This document shows positions 17,660 to 25,642 of a stretch of 37,406 bases of DNA, piece by piece; position 1 is the stretch's first letter; each line of letters opens with the position of its first letter. The DNA is from Sphingomonadaceae bacterium (lineage in GTDB: Bacteria > Pseudomonadota > Alphaproteobacteria > Sphingomonadales > Sphingomonadaceae), in assembly GCA_019239915.1 (NCBI GenBank), contig JAFAZF010000023.1:1-37406 (forward strand), written 5' to 3'. The position numbers and the translations under genes are program-made. The notes under the pieces were generated by a model. That model had not been told where the DNA came from, did no database searches, and saw only the letters and a list, made by a program, of their open reading frames with translations.

Positions 17660-17765
17660 TCAAGGCAAGCACGATGAGGGGAAGGCGCATTCGGCCTCTG
17701 CTCACGAGCACTCGAAAACGGCTCACGAGCACACCGGCAAGGCGCACGAGGCCTCGAGCAAATAA
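17565..17765 (+). CDS. Small histidine-rich protein
   Basis: 66 aa with 19 histidines (about 29%), in clusters such as EHHH, SHH and two AHHH, then repeated AHEH units near the end; no cysteine. GGAGAG lies 6 bp before ATG 17565, and a strong hairpin terminator follows the stop. Similar short His/Ala/Lys-rich proteins occur in alphaproteobacteria without an established function. Metal binding (Ni, Zn or Cu) is a reasonable inference from composition only. Confidence 0.75.
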   Translation: MAKHGSSEHHHNAASHHEAAAHHHRQAAHHHDQGKHDEGKAHSASAHEHSKTAHEHTGKAHEASSK

Positions 17766-17771
17766 TTAGGG

Positions 17772-17811
17772 GGCTGGCCGGCTTCGGCCGGCCAGCCGTT
17801 CGGCGCTTTTT
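17772..17811 (+). terminator. Rho-independent-type terminator after the His-rich gene
   Basis: Perfect 10-bp stem GGCTGGCCGG (17772-17781) / CCGGCCAGCC (17788-17797) with loop CTTCGG, followed at 17807-17811 by TTTTT. It starts 6 bp after the TAA of the His-rich gene. Confidence 0.75.
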
Positions 17812-17889
17812 CCCGGCGAGGGGCGGCGCCTCGCGGGCCGGCCCCGTTGCAGTGACGGCCGCCGTTGTGTGTTTGTGCGCTTACTGCTG

Positions 17890-17935
17890 AACAGTCTGAT
17901 AAAATAAGTGTTATGTTAAATTCGGATGATCCTCG
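17890..17935 (+). promoter_or_regulatory. AT-rich promoter/operator candidate for the GntR gene
   Basis: A sharply AT-rich island within GC-rich DNA, with TGATAA at 17898-17903 and TTAT at 17911-17914 as inverted arms. It lies about 65-105 bp before the regulator start. Autoregulation is possible but is inference. Confidence 0.35.
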
Positions 17936-17998
17936 TCGGAAGCGGCCGTCGGGTCGCGCGCGGTTGATCCCGGCCGGCGATCGCCGCAACACGGGCGT

Positions 17999-19423
17999 AT
18001 GAGAAAAACCGAGCAGCCCGATCCCGCGAGCGACGACGGGCGGCCCGCGCCGATCCGACTGGCACGACGCATGGCGCGCGAGGTCATCGAGTCAGAAGCG
18101 CCGGTCGGCACCTATCTGGGCGCGCTGCCGGAGGTCGCGCAGCGTTTTCGCATCAGCGTGCCGACGTTGCGCAAGGCGATCGTCTACCTGCTCGACGACG
18201 GCGTCGTCGCGATGCGCGAGGGGCGCGGCGGCGGGCTGTTCGTCGCGGCGCCGCCGATCGAAAGCGCCATGCGCGCAATGCACCTCTACCTTTCCGACCG
18301 GAATCTCTCGGCAGAACAGGTGGCCGAGGCGCGCAAGGCGGTCGACGGCGCGCTGATCGAGCGGGCGCTGCGCTTTGTCGACGGCTCCGATCACGACGTC
18401 CTGCGCGCACTGATCGCACCGCCCGAAAACGAGACCGCGCTCGCCGCAACTGCCGAAGCACTCGAGGACGCGGTACTCGCCGCGGCCCGGCAACCGATCC
18501 TGGCGCTCTTTTCCCGCCTCATGAGGCGGCTTGGCAACGACGATGCGATGGGCGCCGAACACGACTTTCATACCGAATGGAGGTTGCGTTGCGACGCCGC
18601 CGAGGCCATTCTTGCCGGCAATCTCGCGGACGCCCTTTCCAGCTGGGATGCGCGTCGCTCCCTAGCGGATAGTCCGGGCGTTGATCCGGATAGGGTCGAG
18701 CGGCTGGCTGATCGGATCGCCGTCGCGATCAAGACCTTCATCGGCGCCGAGCGCCTCGCGCCGGGCGACGAGCTTGGCCACGAAGCCGGGCTCCAAGAGC
18801 GTTTCGCCGTCAGCCGCAACACGCTGCGCGATGCCATCCGCATCCTCGAGCGCAGTGGTGCGGTCAGGGTCGCGCAGGGCCGCGGCGGCGGGATCTTCGT
18901 GGGCGCCGCCGAACCTTATGCGGCCATCGAGATGACGTCGCTCTATCTTTCGACGATCCGGTTGGACTTCGCCGAGCAGATCGAGGCGCGGCGCGTGCTC
19001 GAGGCCTGTGCGGCTCAGCTTGGCGCTGCCCGCATTGCGCCGGACCTTGCAACCGAGCTCCAGGCCGCGGTCGCGGCAGATGTCGCCGCCGCGCGTATCC
19101 CGACGGCGGATTGGGCCAACAAAGGCGCGCGCGTGGAACGGTTGGTCGCGCAGGCGTGCCAAAATCCGCTGGTCGAATTCTTCACGCTGGTGATGATTGA
19201 GCTTTCGATGAGCGAAGCTGGGCGCAGCAAGACCATTTTGCCGCAGGCCGATCTGGCACGGCTCGTCAGTGTGAACCACGCCGAGATCGTCGACGCGATC
19301 ATCACGCGCCGGCCGATCGATGCCGCGTTCCGTACCCGTCAGTATCTGACCCATCTCGCCCGCTGGCACGCAACGTCGTTGTCGGCGACTCATGACGATC
19401 GTCGAGAGCGTAACGCCCCCTGA
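17999..19423 (+). CDS. Tandem GntR/FadR-type regulator (two HTH-FCD units in one chain)
   Basis: 474 aa, twice the normal 220-250 aa of a FadR/FCD-type GntR regulator. Unit 1: winged helix about 20-83 ('VAQRFRISVPTLRKAIVYL', 'RGGGLFVA' at 76-83), then an FCD-like helical domain to about 215. Unit 2: winged helix about 235-303 ('LQERFAVSRNTLRDAIRIL', 'RGGGIFVG' at 295-302), then a second FCD-like domain with 'QIEARRVLEACAAQLGA'. The two units align with an offset of about 219 residues. Normal family members dimerise, so this is a covalent pseudo-dimer. FCD domains bind acyl-CoA or organic acids. Convergent with the enoyl-CoA hydratase (4 bp between stops). It is the only regulator in the window and a natural candidate controller. 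Confidence 0.88.
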   Translation: MRKTEQPDPASDDGRPAPIRLARRMAREVIESEAPVGTYLGALPEVAQRFRISVPTLRKAIVYLLDDGVVAMREGRGGGLFVAAPPIESAMRAMHLYLSDRNLSAEQVAEARKAVDGALIERALRFVDGSDHDVLRALIAPPENETALAATAEALEDAVLAAARQPILALFSRLMRRLGNDDAMGAEHDFHTEWRLRCDAAEAILAGNLADALSSWDARRSLADSPGVDPDRVERLADRIAVAIKTFIGAERLAPGDELGHEAGLQERFAVSRNTLRDAIRILERSGAVRVAQGRGGGIFVGAAEPYAAIEMTSLYLSTIRLDFAEQIEARRVLEACAAQLGAARIAPDLATELQAAVAADVAAARIPTADWANKGARVERLVAQACQNPLVEFFTLVMIELSMSEAGRSKTILPQADLARLVSVNHAEIVDAIITRRPIDAAFRTRQYLTHLARWHATSLSATHDDRRERNAP

Positions 19424-19427
19424 CGTT

Positions 19428-20222
19428 TCACCGTCCTCGATAGGCCGGCGCGCGCTTGCCCTTCACGGCAGCAAGGCCCTCGCGGAAATCCTCGCTCTTC
19501 AGCAGGATCGCCTGGTTGTTCACGTTGGCGGACCATTCCGCTTCCATCGAGGTTTCGAGCCCGCGATGCATCGCCTGCTTGACCGAGGCGTAGGCCAGCG
19601 GCGCCACCGCCGCGAGTTCTGCCGCCAGCTCGGCGCCCCGCGACGCGAGCGCGTCGAGCGCCACCACCTCTGAGGCCAGCCCGATCCGCTCCGCCTCCTC
19701 CGCCTTCACCTGGATCCCGCGCAGCACCATCTGAGACGCACGGCCGAGGCCGATCATGCGTGGCAACAGGAACAGCCCGCCAAGCGGCGGCATGATGCCG
19801 AGCCTGATCCAGCTCTCCTGAAGGAAGGCGTTGTCGGCCAGCACCCGGAAATCGCAGGCCAGCGCCAGTTCGCAGCCGACGGTCACCGCCGCACCCTGCA
19901 CCAGCGCCAGCGTCGGCTTCGGGCAATGATAAAGTCGCCGCGCAGCACCTTGGAAATGCTGATAGACAGACGCCTTGATCTCGCTACCGCTCATCGCCTC
20001 CATCTGCTCCAGGAAGGCAAAGTCGGCGCCGGCGGAGAAATGCTTGCCCTCGGCGCGCCGCACGATCGCCGCGACCTTGTCATCGGCGATCAGCGTGTCG
20101 AGGCCGACGCAGATTTCCGCCAGCGTATGCGGCCGGACCGTATTGCCCTTCTCGGGCCGGTTGATGCTGACCGTGCCGATACGATCCGCCACGCCGACCG
20201 AGATGTCTTCGAACTCCGCCAT
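19428..20222 (-). CDS. Enoyl-CoA hydratase/isomerase family protein
   Basis: 264-aa crotonase-fold enzyme (PF00378). The oxyanion-hole segment 'HFSAGAD' is at 61-67, and 'GAAVTVGCELALACD' carries Glu118. 'FLQESWIRLGIMPPLGG' places Glu136 at the second catalytic position, so both acid residues of hydratases are present. It would hydrate or isomerise an unsaturated acyl-CoA. ATG 20222 has GGAGGG about 5 bp upstream; longer starts would extend into the IS side. Its promoter region now contains an IS427-type element 39 bp upstream of the start; before insertion it would have shared an ~83-bp divergent promoter with the AtuA gene. Confidence 0.9.
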   Translation of the reverse strand: MAEFEDISVGVADRIGTVSINRPEKGNTVRPHTLAEICVGLDTLIADDKVAAIVRRAEGKHFSAGADFAFLEQMEAMSGSEIKASVYQHFQGAARRLYHCPKPTLALVQGAAVTVGCELALACDFRVLADNAFLQESWIRLGIMPPLGGLFLLPRMIGLGRASQMVLRGIQVKAEEAERIGLASEVVALDALASRGAELAAELAAVAPLAYASVKQAMHRGLETSMEAEWSANVNNQAILLKSEDFREGLAAVKGKRAPAYRGR

Positions 20223-20333
20223 GGCATCCCTCCGCTCGATCGATCCGAATCCGGCTTGCACCTAGGGTCAGGACCCATTAAAGTGCTTGCGGCTGGTCGG
20301 CGTAGCTGATTCATGATCCGGCGGAGGTGCCGC

Positions 20334-21094
20334 ATGGATGATTTGTTTTTGCTGAGCGAGGCGCAGATGCGCCGCATCGAGCCGTTCTTTCCGCTTTCGC
20401 ATGGCATTCCGCGGGTCGATGACCGGCGTGTGCTGAGCGGCATGTTGTTCGTGATCCGCAACGGGATGCGCTGGCGCGACGCACCGGCCGGTTATGGCCC
20501 GCACAAGACGATCTACAACCGCTTTATTCGGTGGAGCCGGTTGGGCGTGTTCGACCGCATCTTCGCCGAGCTATCGAAGAGCAAGGGCAGTGAGCAACTC
20601 ATGATCGACGCCACCCACCTCAAAGCGCATCGCACCGCGGCCAGCCTCCTAAAAAAGGGGCTCTACCCCGCTGCATCGGGCGCAGCCGCGGCGGCCTAAC
20701 CAGCAAGCTGCATGCCGTATGCGACGGCCACGGCCGCCCCGTCCTGCTCCGGCTGACGGCGGGTCAGACAAGCGACTACAAGGGCGCGGCGATGATGCTC
20801 GATGCCCTGCCGACCGCCAGGACCATGCTCGCCGACCGTGCCTACGACGCCCGCTGGTTCCGTCAGGCGCTCACCGACCGCGGGATCACGCCGTGCATCC
20901 CGCCACACGCCCAGCGGAAGATCCAGCACAGCTACGATCGCACCCTCTACCAGCAGCGCCACCGCATCGAGAACATGTTCGCGCGCCTGAAAGATTGGCG
21001 ACGCATCCACACCCGCTACGACCGCTGCGCACACACCTTCCTGTCAGCCGTTACCCTCGCCGCAACCTTCCTGTTCTGGCTCAATGAGTCCTGA
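20334..21094 (+). CDS. IS427-type transposase made by -1 frameshifting (OrfA/OrfB)
   Basis: OrfA (20334-20699) begins MDDLFLLSEAQMRRIEPFFP after GGAGGT at 5 bp. Its DNA-binding half ends in a shifted tail. At 20651-20657 lies the classic slippery heptamer A_AAA_AAG in frame with OrfA. Slipping back one base joins OrfB, which reads 'ALPRCIGRSRGGLTSKLHAVCDG', the family-typical join. DDE residues: Asp in 'MIDATHLKAH', Asp in 'LADRAYDARW', Glu in 'RHRIENMFARLKDW'. The OrfB stop TGA (21092-21094) lies within the right terminal repeat. Fusion length is about 253 aa, normal for the group. Confidence 0.9.
20651..20657 (+). promoter_or_regulatory. Programmed -1 ribosomal frameshift site A_AAA_AAG
   Basis: The heptamer is in the correct phase (codons CTA AAA AAG of OrfA), and the -1 frame is open from there to the end of OrfB. 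A GC-rich segment follows, which could provide a stimulatory structure. Confidence 0.85.
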
Positions 21095-21140
21095 CCCTAG
21101 TTAGATGTATCGACATGCGAAAGCGCAAGGAGAGCGACCC

Positions 21141-22925
21141 ATGGGCAATACCGTGAGAATCGGCGGCGCCTGCGCCTTCTACGGCGACAGCTCGGTCGCG
21201 CCGACACAACTGCTTCGCGCCGGTGTCGACTTTCTGGTGCTCGACTATCTCGCCGAGGCAACGATGTCGGTGCTGGGATCGATGCGCGCGAAGCGCGACA
21301 CGCTGGGCTATGCGCATGATTTCACCGAGTGGGTCTGGAAGGACAATCTCCGGCTGATCAAGGAGACCGGCGCGAAGATCGTCACCAATGCCGGCGGCGT
21401 GAATCCCCGCGCCTGCCTCGCCCGCATGGAGAAGATCGCGGCCGAGGCCGGCCTCTCCTTCAGGATCGCGATCGTCGAAGGCGACGACATGCTGGGCTCG
21501 CTCGACAGGATCGCAAGCGATCGCGAGATGTTCACCGGCGTTTCCTTCCCGCCGCGTGAACAGATCGTAACCGCCAACGCCTATCTCGGCGCGACGCCGA
21601 TCGCCCCCGCGCTGGCGATGGGCGCGGATGAGGTCATCACCGGCCGCGTCGTCGATTCCGCGCTCACTCTCGGCCCGCTGATCCACGAATTCGGCTGGGC
21701 ATCCGACGAATATGACCGCCTCTGCGCTGGATCGCTTGCAGGACATGTCATCGAATGCGGCGCGCAGGCGACTGGCGGCCTGTTCACCGACTGGGAGGAC
21801 GTGCCCGACTGGGCGCATATCGGCTACCCGATTGTCGAATGCGCCGGGGACGGCAGTTTCGTCGTCACCAAGCCGGAGGGCAGTGGCGGCCTTGTCAGCG
21901 TGCCGGTCGTCGCGGAGCAGATCCTCTATGAGGTCGGCGACCCGCAGGCCTACATGCTGCCCGACGTGGTGTGCGACTTCACCCGACTGAAGGTGGAGCA
22001 AATCGGCCCCGACCGCGTGAAGGTGACGGGCGCGATCGGCTATCCGCCAACCGGGCGCTGCAAGGTCTCGGTGACGCACAGGGATGGCGAGCGCTGCATC
22101 GCCTTCATGCCCGTCGTCGGACGTGATGCGGCACGCAAGGCGATGCGGCAGGGCGAGGCGGTCGTCACCCGCGTCGAGGAGATGCTGCGCGAGCGCAACA
22201 TCGGCCCGTTACGCGCGACCCGGATCGAGACGATCGGCGCCGAGGCGAGCTATGGCGCGAACGCGCGCGCCGGCAACACCCGCGAGGTGGTCTGCAAGGT
22301 CGCGGTCGAGCACGACGATCCGCGGGCCTTCCCGATCTTCCTGCGCGAGTTCGACGCGCCGACCACGTCGATGGCGGTCGGTACGACCGGCTGGTTCGGC
22401 GGCCGCGCGCAGGTGACGCCGGTGATGCGCGTTTTCTCGACCACCGTCGATCGCGAGGCGTTGCCGATCGCGATCAGCTTGGGCGAGCGGACCGATATGA
22501 TGGTCGTATCCGCACCCGCGGACGGGACCTACGATCCCGCGAGCACGGTGCGTGCCGAGCCCGGTCTCCGGCGGGACGCTTCGGGCGAGACCCGCACGGT
22601 GCCGCTGATCGAGCTCGCCTGGGCGCGATCCGGTGACAAGGGCGATGCGTTCAATATCGGCGTGATCGCGCGCGATCCGGACCATCTCCCCTATATCCGC
22701 GCCGCGCTGAACGAGGCGGCGATGGAACGCCATTTCGCGCACGAGTTCGAAGGCGGCGCCAATCCCGGCGTTGACATCTACGAGGTTCCCGGCCTCGACG
22801 CGCTCAACCTGCATTTCCGCGATGCGCTGGGCGGCGGACAGTTCGCCTCACTCCGGCTCGATCCGCTCGCCAAGGGCAAGGCGCAGCAGCTGCTCGACTA
22901 TCCGATCACGGTTCCCGCCGCCTGA
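21141..22925 (+). CDS. AtuA-family (DUF1446) acyclic terpene utilisation-like protein
   Basis: 594 aa. The N-terminal DUF1446 domain (about 5-450) has 'VRIGGACAFYGDSSVAP', 'LVLDYLAEATMSVL', 'KIVTNAGGVNPRACL' and 'GADEVITGRVVDSALTLGPL' (split). The C-terminal AtuA-like domain (about 485-590) has 'IELAWARSGDKGDAFNIGV'. In Pseudomonas, AtuA belongs to the citronellol/geranyl-CoA pathway, but the family is broad and its reaction is not firmly settled. ATG 21141 is supported by AAGGAGAG 6-8 bp upstream. The IS427 element ends 44 bp upstream of the start, so its native promoter is probably displaced or replaced. Confidence 0.87.
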   Translation: MGNTVRIGGACAFYGDSSVAPTQLLRAGVDFLVLDYLAEATMSVLGSMRAKRDTLGYAHDFTEWVWKDNLRLIKETGAKIVTNAGGVNPRACLARMEKIAAEAGLSFRIAIVEGDDMLGSLDRIASDREMFTGVSFPPREQIVTANAYLGATPIAPALAMGADEVITGRVVDSALTLGPLIHEFGWASDEYDRLCAGSLAGHVIECGAQATGGLFTDWEDVPDWAHIGYPIVECAGDGSFVVTKPEGSGGLVSVPVVAEQILYEVGDPQAYMLPDVVCDFTRLKVEQIGPDRVKVTGAIGYPPTGRCKVSVTHRDGERCIAFMPVVGRDAARKAMRQGEAVVTRVEEMLRERNIGPLRATRIETIGAEASYGANARAGNTREVVCKVAVEHDDPRAFPIFLREFDAPTTSMAVGTTGWFGGRAQVTPVMRVFSTTVDREALPIAISLGERTDMMVVSAPADGTYDPASTVRAEPGLRRDASGETRTVPLIELAWARSGDKGDAFNIGVIARDPDHLPYIRAALNEAAMERHFAHEFEGGANPGVDIYEVPGLDALNLHFRDALGGGQFASLRLDPLAKGKAQQLLDYPITVPAA

Positions 22926-22970
22926 CGCGCCAGAACCTGCCGGCGAGATCAGGTTTCAGCGCCCGATCAC

Positions 22971-24254
22971 TCAGTCCCGCAGGCGGACAGCCGAGTAGGC
23001 GGTCAATCCCGCCAGCCCGATTGCGCTGACGAGATAAGGCAAGGCGTGCGATTGATCGTACAGGAAGATGCCGATGGAGGGGCCGAGCACGAACGTATAG
23101 CCGTTCACGGCGGCGACACGCCCCGCCACCACGCCCTGCTCTGCCGCGCCCACCGCCAGCGAAGCGCCGGCGGTGAAGCCCGGCCGCAAAAAGCCGAAAC
23201 CCAATGAGGCGACCGCGAAGGTAACGGCGATGCCGTGCAGATCAGTCGCGAGCGCGATACCGAGGCAGCCGAACGCTGACAGCGCGGCGCCCCACAGCAC
23301 CATCGCGCGAGGCCGCAGGTCAAGGCGGGGAATCACGCCTCATTGCGCCAGCAGCGCGGCGAGCGCGCCGCCCATGAGGATCATGCCGATCAGCGGTTGT
23401 GCCGTGGCCGGCGGCGCGGCCAGCCGGTCGATGACGAGAAAGGCAAGCGTCTGGCCCGCGATCGCCTGGGCATGACCCGAGATCAGTCCGGCCAGTATCC
23501 AGGGCCAGATTCGCGGATCGGTGTAGCCGACGTGCACGCCCGCTGCCGGTGCCGCCGCGGCCGCGGCCGTCACATCGCTCGGTTCGCCGCCGATCGTCGG
23601 TTCCTCCAGCGCCACGGCATGGGCGTCGGAGGACCTCGGCACATCACGGAGCTGCGTCGCGATCACCACCGACATGAGGATGCCGAGCACCGCGAAGACA
23701 TAGGCCGGTCCGGCCAGCCCGGCGAAAGGAAAGACGAAGAAAGGCGCCAGCGCCGGCCCGAGGATGGTGCCGAGCCCGAACGCCGAGGCGAGCACGCTGA
23801 GCGCCTTGGTCCACGCCTTGCGCGGCGTGATCGTCACCACCATCGACTGGGCCGCCGGCGTCGCGGCCGAACCGAACAGGCCATAGATGCCGCGCCCGAC
23901 CACGAAGCAGCCGAACGCGATCGGCGCGGCGAGGACGCCGCGCAGCCCGGCGGTCAGCGCGAGGCCACACACCACCATCGAGACGACGAACCCGGCATTG
24001 CCGATCTGGATCATGCGCTTGGAGCCGAACGCCCCCAGCCGCTTCGCCCAGGCGGGTGCTGCCAGGGCGAACAGCAGCGCCGACAGCGAGAAGGCAACCG
24101 CGATCACCGGATCGGGCAGATGCAGGCTGCGGCCGATCGCGGGTAGCACCGATTGCATGCCGGTCGTGCCGATCGCCGTCGCCAGCATCACGCAAAAGAG
24201 CAGGATCTGCTCGCGGACGCCATCGGCCAACCCGGACTGACCTGTCACGGGCAT
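22971..24254 (-). pseudogene. MFS transporter with in-frame stop
   Basis: Reads as a 427-aa major facilitator with two six-helix halves, starting MPVTGQSGLADGVREQILLF. The first half has 'VGRGIYGLFGSAATPAAQS' and a long cytoplasmic loop rich in Ala after 'IATQLRDVPRSSD'. A TGA at 23342-23340 (codon 305) stops translation after 'ALAALLAQ'; the same frame continues with 'GVIPRLDLRPRAMVLWGAAL' and the last helices. Family pattern at this point is 'Q-W', so TGG to TGA is the likely change. A truncated 304-aa product would lack about four helices and should not transport. The ribosome site is weak, so the exact start is uncertain. It faces the PhyH gene divergently. Confidence 0.8.
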
Positions 24255-24502
24255 CAGGCGGCGCCTCGCGCAGGGCGTCGGCCGCCGCGTTCCGTGATGT
24301 TGCCGTTCAGTCTTATCCCCATCAGCGAAGCAATCCTCTAGCGACGATGACGGACCTGTCCAGCCGAACACGGCGCCGGCGGTTCGACCTCCCCTTCAAC
24401 GGCGACGGCCGCCGAACAAGAATTATGCCGCCTATTTTAGTTCAATATGCCCCTTGTGGCCTGCCGAGCACTGCCTAGAACCGTGCTACATAGGAGAGAG
24501 AC

Positions 24503-25504
24503 ATGGCTACCCAGGCAGTCACGGACGAGCGGCCAGCTACCCCCGATTTTCCGGTCGTGCACGAGCTCAAGACGCACAACCACCTGATCGGCGATCTCGC
24601 CGCGCTCGATGAGGCGTGGCGGCGGGACGGCTACTGGTTCTTCCGCGACGTGCTCGACACCGACGCGGTGGGCAAGCTGCGCGCCGAATATGTCGCCGAG
24701 CTCGAGCGGCAAGGCGTGACCGATCCGGTCGGCGATGCGCCGACGGACCGCAGCGTGTGTTACAACGGCGCCAGCCTGGCCGACTATCCGTTCCGCATGG
24801 AACCGCTCGCAGATCGCCAGCTCTGGAAGCTGCTCGCCGCGCAGAAGCCGATCAACGACTTCTTCCAGCGCCTCTTCGAGGACGAGCCGTTCTGGGTGCC
24901 GATCGCCGAATATCGCGCGACGCCGCCCAGCCGGGAGCCGGCGCAGCCCCGCATCGACGGCATTCACCAGGACGGGCCCTACAGTCCCGGCCTGCCCTTT
25001 CGCATCTGCTGGATCCCGCTCGCCGAGATCGACGAGAACGTCGGCGGCCTCATTCTGGCAGAAGGGCTGACCGAGGAGATCAATCGCCACCCGAAACTGG
25101 CCAACGGATCGAACACGTCGATCCCGCTCGACGCCATCCCGGCCGACGCATGGCGCCGCGCGACCTATCGGGCCGGCGACGTGCTCCTGATGAACCTATG
25201 GACACCTCACACCGGGCTCAGCAACATATCGGATCGCTTCCGGCTGTCGCTCGACACCCGCATCATGGCGCGCGGCGACGATTGTCCGATCGTCGGCGAG
25301 GTCGTATCGATCGCGACAGATCGCGTCGAGGTAAAGGATGATCGCGGCGTGCAGGCGCTGCGGATCGAACCCGCAACCTATGTCCGTAACACCCGCGGCC
25401 AAAAGCTGTCGGGCACCGAGATCACCGATTTCTTCACGCCCGGGTCCGACGTGATCATCGCCCGAACCGGCGATCTCGCAACCGTCGTCCGCCCGCCGCA
25501 CTGA
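24503..25504 (+). CDS. Phytanoyl-CoA dioxygenase (PhyH)-family protein
   Basis: 333-aa Fe(II)/2-oxoglutarate oxygenase-type protein (PF05721). Iron ligands are visible: His155 and Asp157 in 'GIHQDGPY', His236 in 'LWTPHTGLSN'. Arg245/Arg247 in 'RFRLSLDTR' fits the 2-oxoglutarate carboxylate-binding position. Members hydroxylate acyl-CoAs, terpenoids, halogenated or other small molecules. About 75 extra residues at the C-terminus (from 'CPIVGEVVSIATDRVEVKDD') look like a small beta domain seen in some bacterial relatives. GGAGAGAGAC lies just before ATG 24503. It is probably transcribed alone; 138 bp separate it from the ligase gene. Confidence 0.87.
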   Translation: MATQAVTDERPATPDFPVVHELKTHNHLIGDLAALDEAWRRDGYWFFRDVLDTDAVGKLRAEYVAELERQGVTDPVGDAPTDRSVCYNGASLADYPFRMEPLADRQLWKLLAAQKPINDFFQRLFEDEPFWVPIAEYRATPPSREPAQPRIDGIHQDGPYSPGLPFRICWIPLAEIDENVGGLILAEGLTEEINRHPKLANGSNTSIPLDAIPADAWRRATYRAGDVLLMNLWTPHTGLSNISDRFRLSLDTRIMARGDDCPIVGEVVSIATDRVEVKDDRGVQALRIEPATYVRNTRGQKLSGTEITDFFTPGSDVIIARTGDLATVVRPPH

Positions 25505-25642
25505 CGGCGACCCACCGCAAACGGCGGCGAGGTTATCGCCCGACGCCGGCGTCCCGCATCCATCGCAAGCATACATTGACGGCAAGCAGCGCCGGCTCCA
25601 TGAATGATGGCGTAAACCTATAAACAAGTTGTGGGTTGGGAT

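Larger units (their letters stand above)
20266..21096 (+). mobile_element. Complete IS427-type (IS5 family) insertion sequence, 831 bp
   Basis: The terminal inverted repeats GGTCAGGACCCATT (20266-20279) and AATGAGTCCTGACC (21083-21096) pair with one mismatch. CTAG flanks both sides (20262-20265 and 21097-21100) as a 4-bp target duplication. The element carries a two-frame transposase. Because both repeats, the duplication and the transposase are intact, it looks recent and potentially active. Confidence 0.93.

Noticed and set aside
17570-17765. Tandem DNA repeat or CRISPR-like array at the CAC/CAT-rich stretch
   Set aside because: The repetition follows codons for histidine and alanine in one reading frame; there are no regular spacers.
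20699-20702. Stop in IS427 OrfA as a pseudogene sign
   Set aside because: The in-phase A_AAA_AAG heptamer and the conserved -1 frame show programmed frameshifting.
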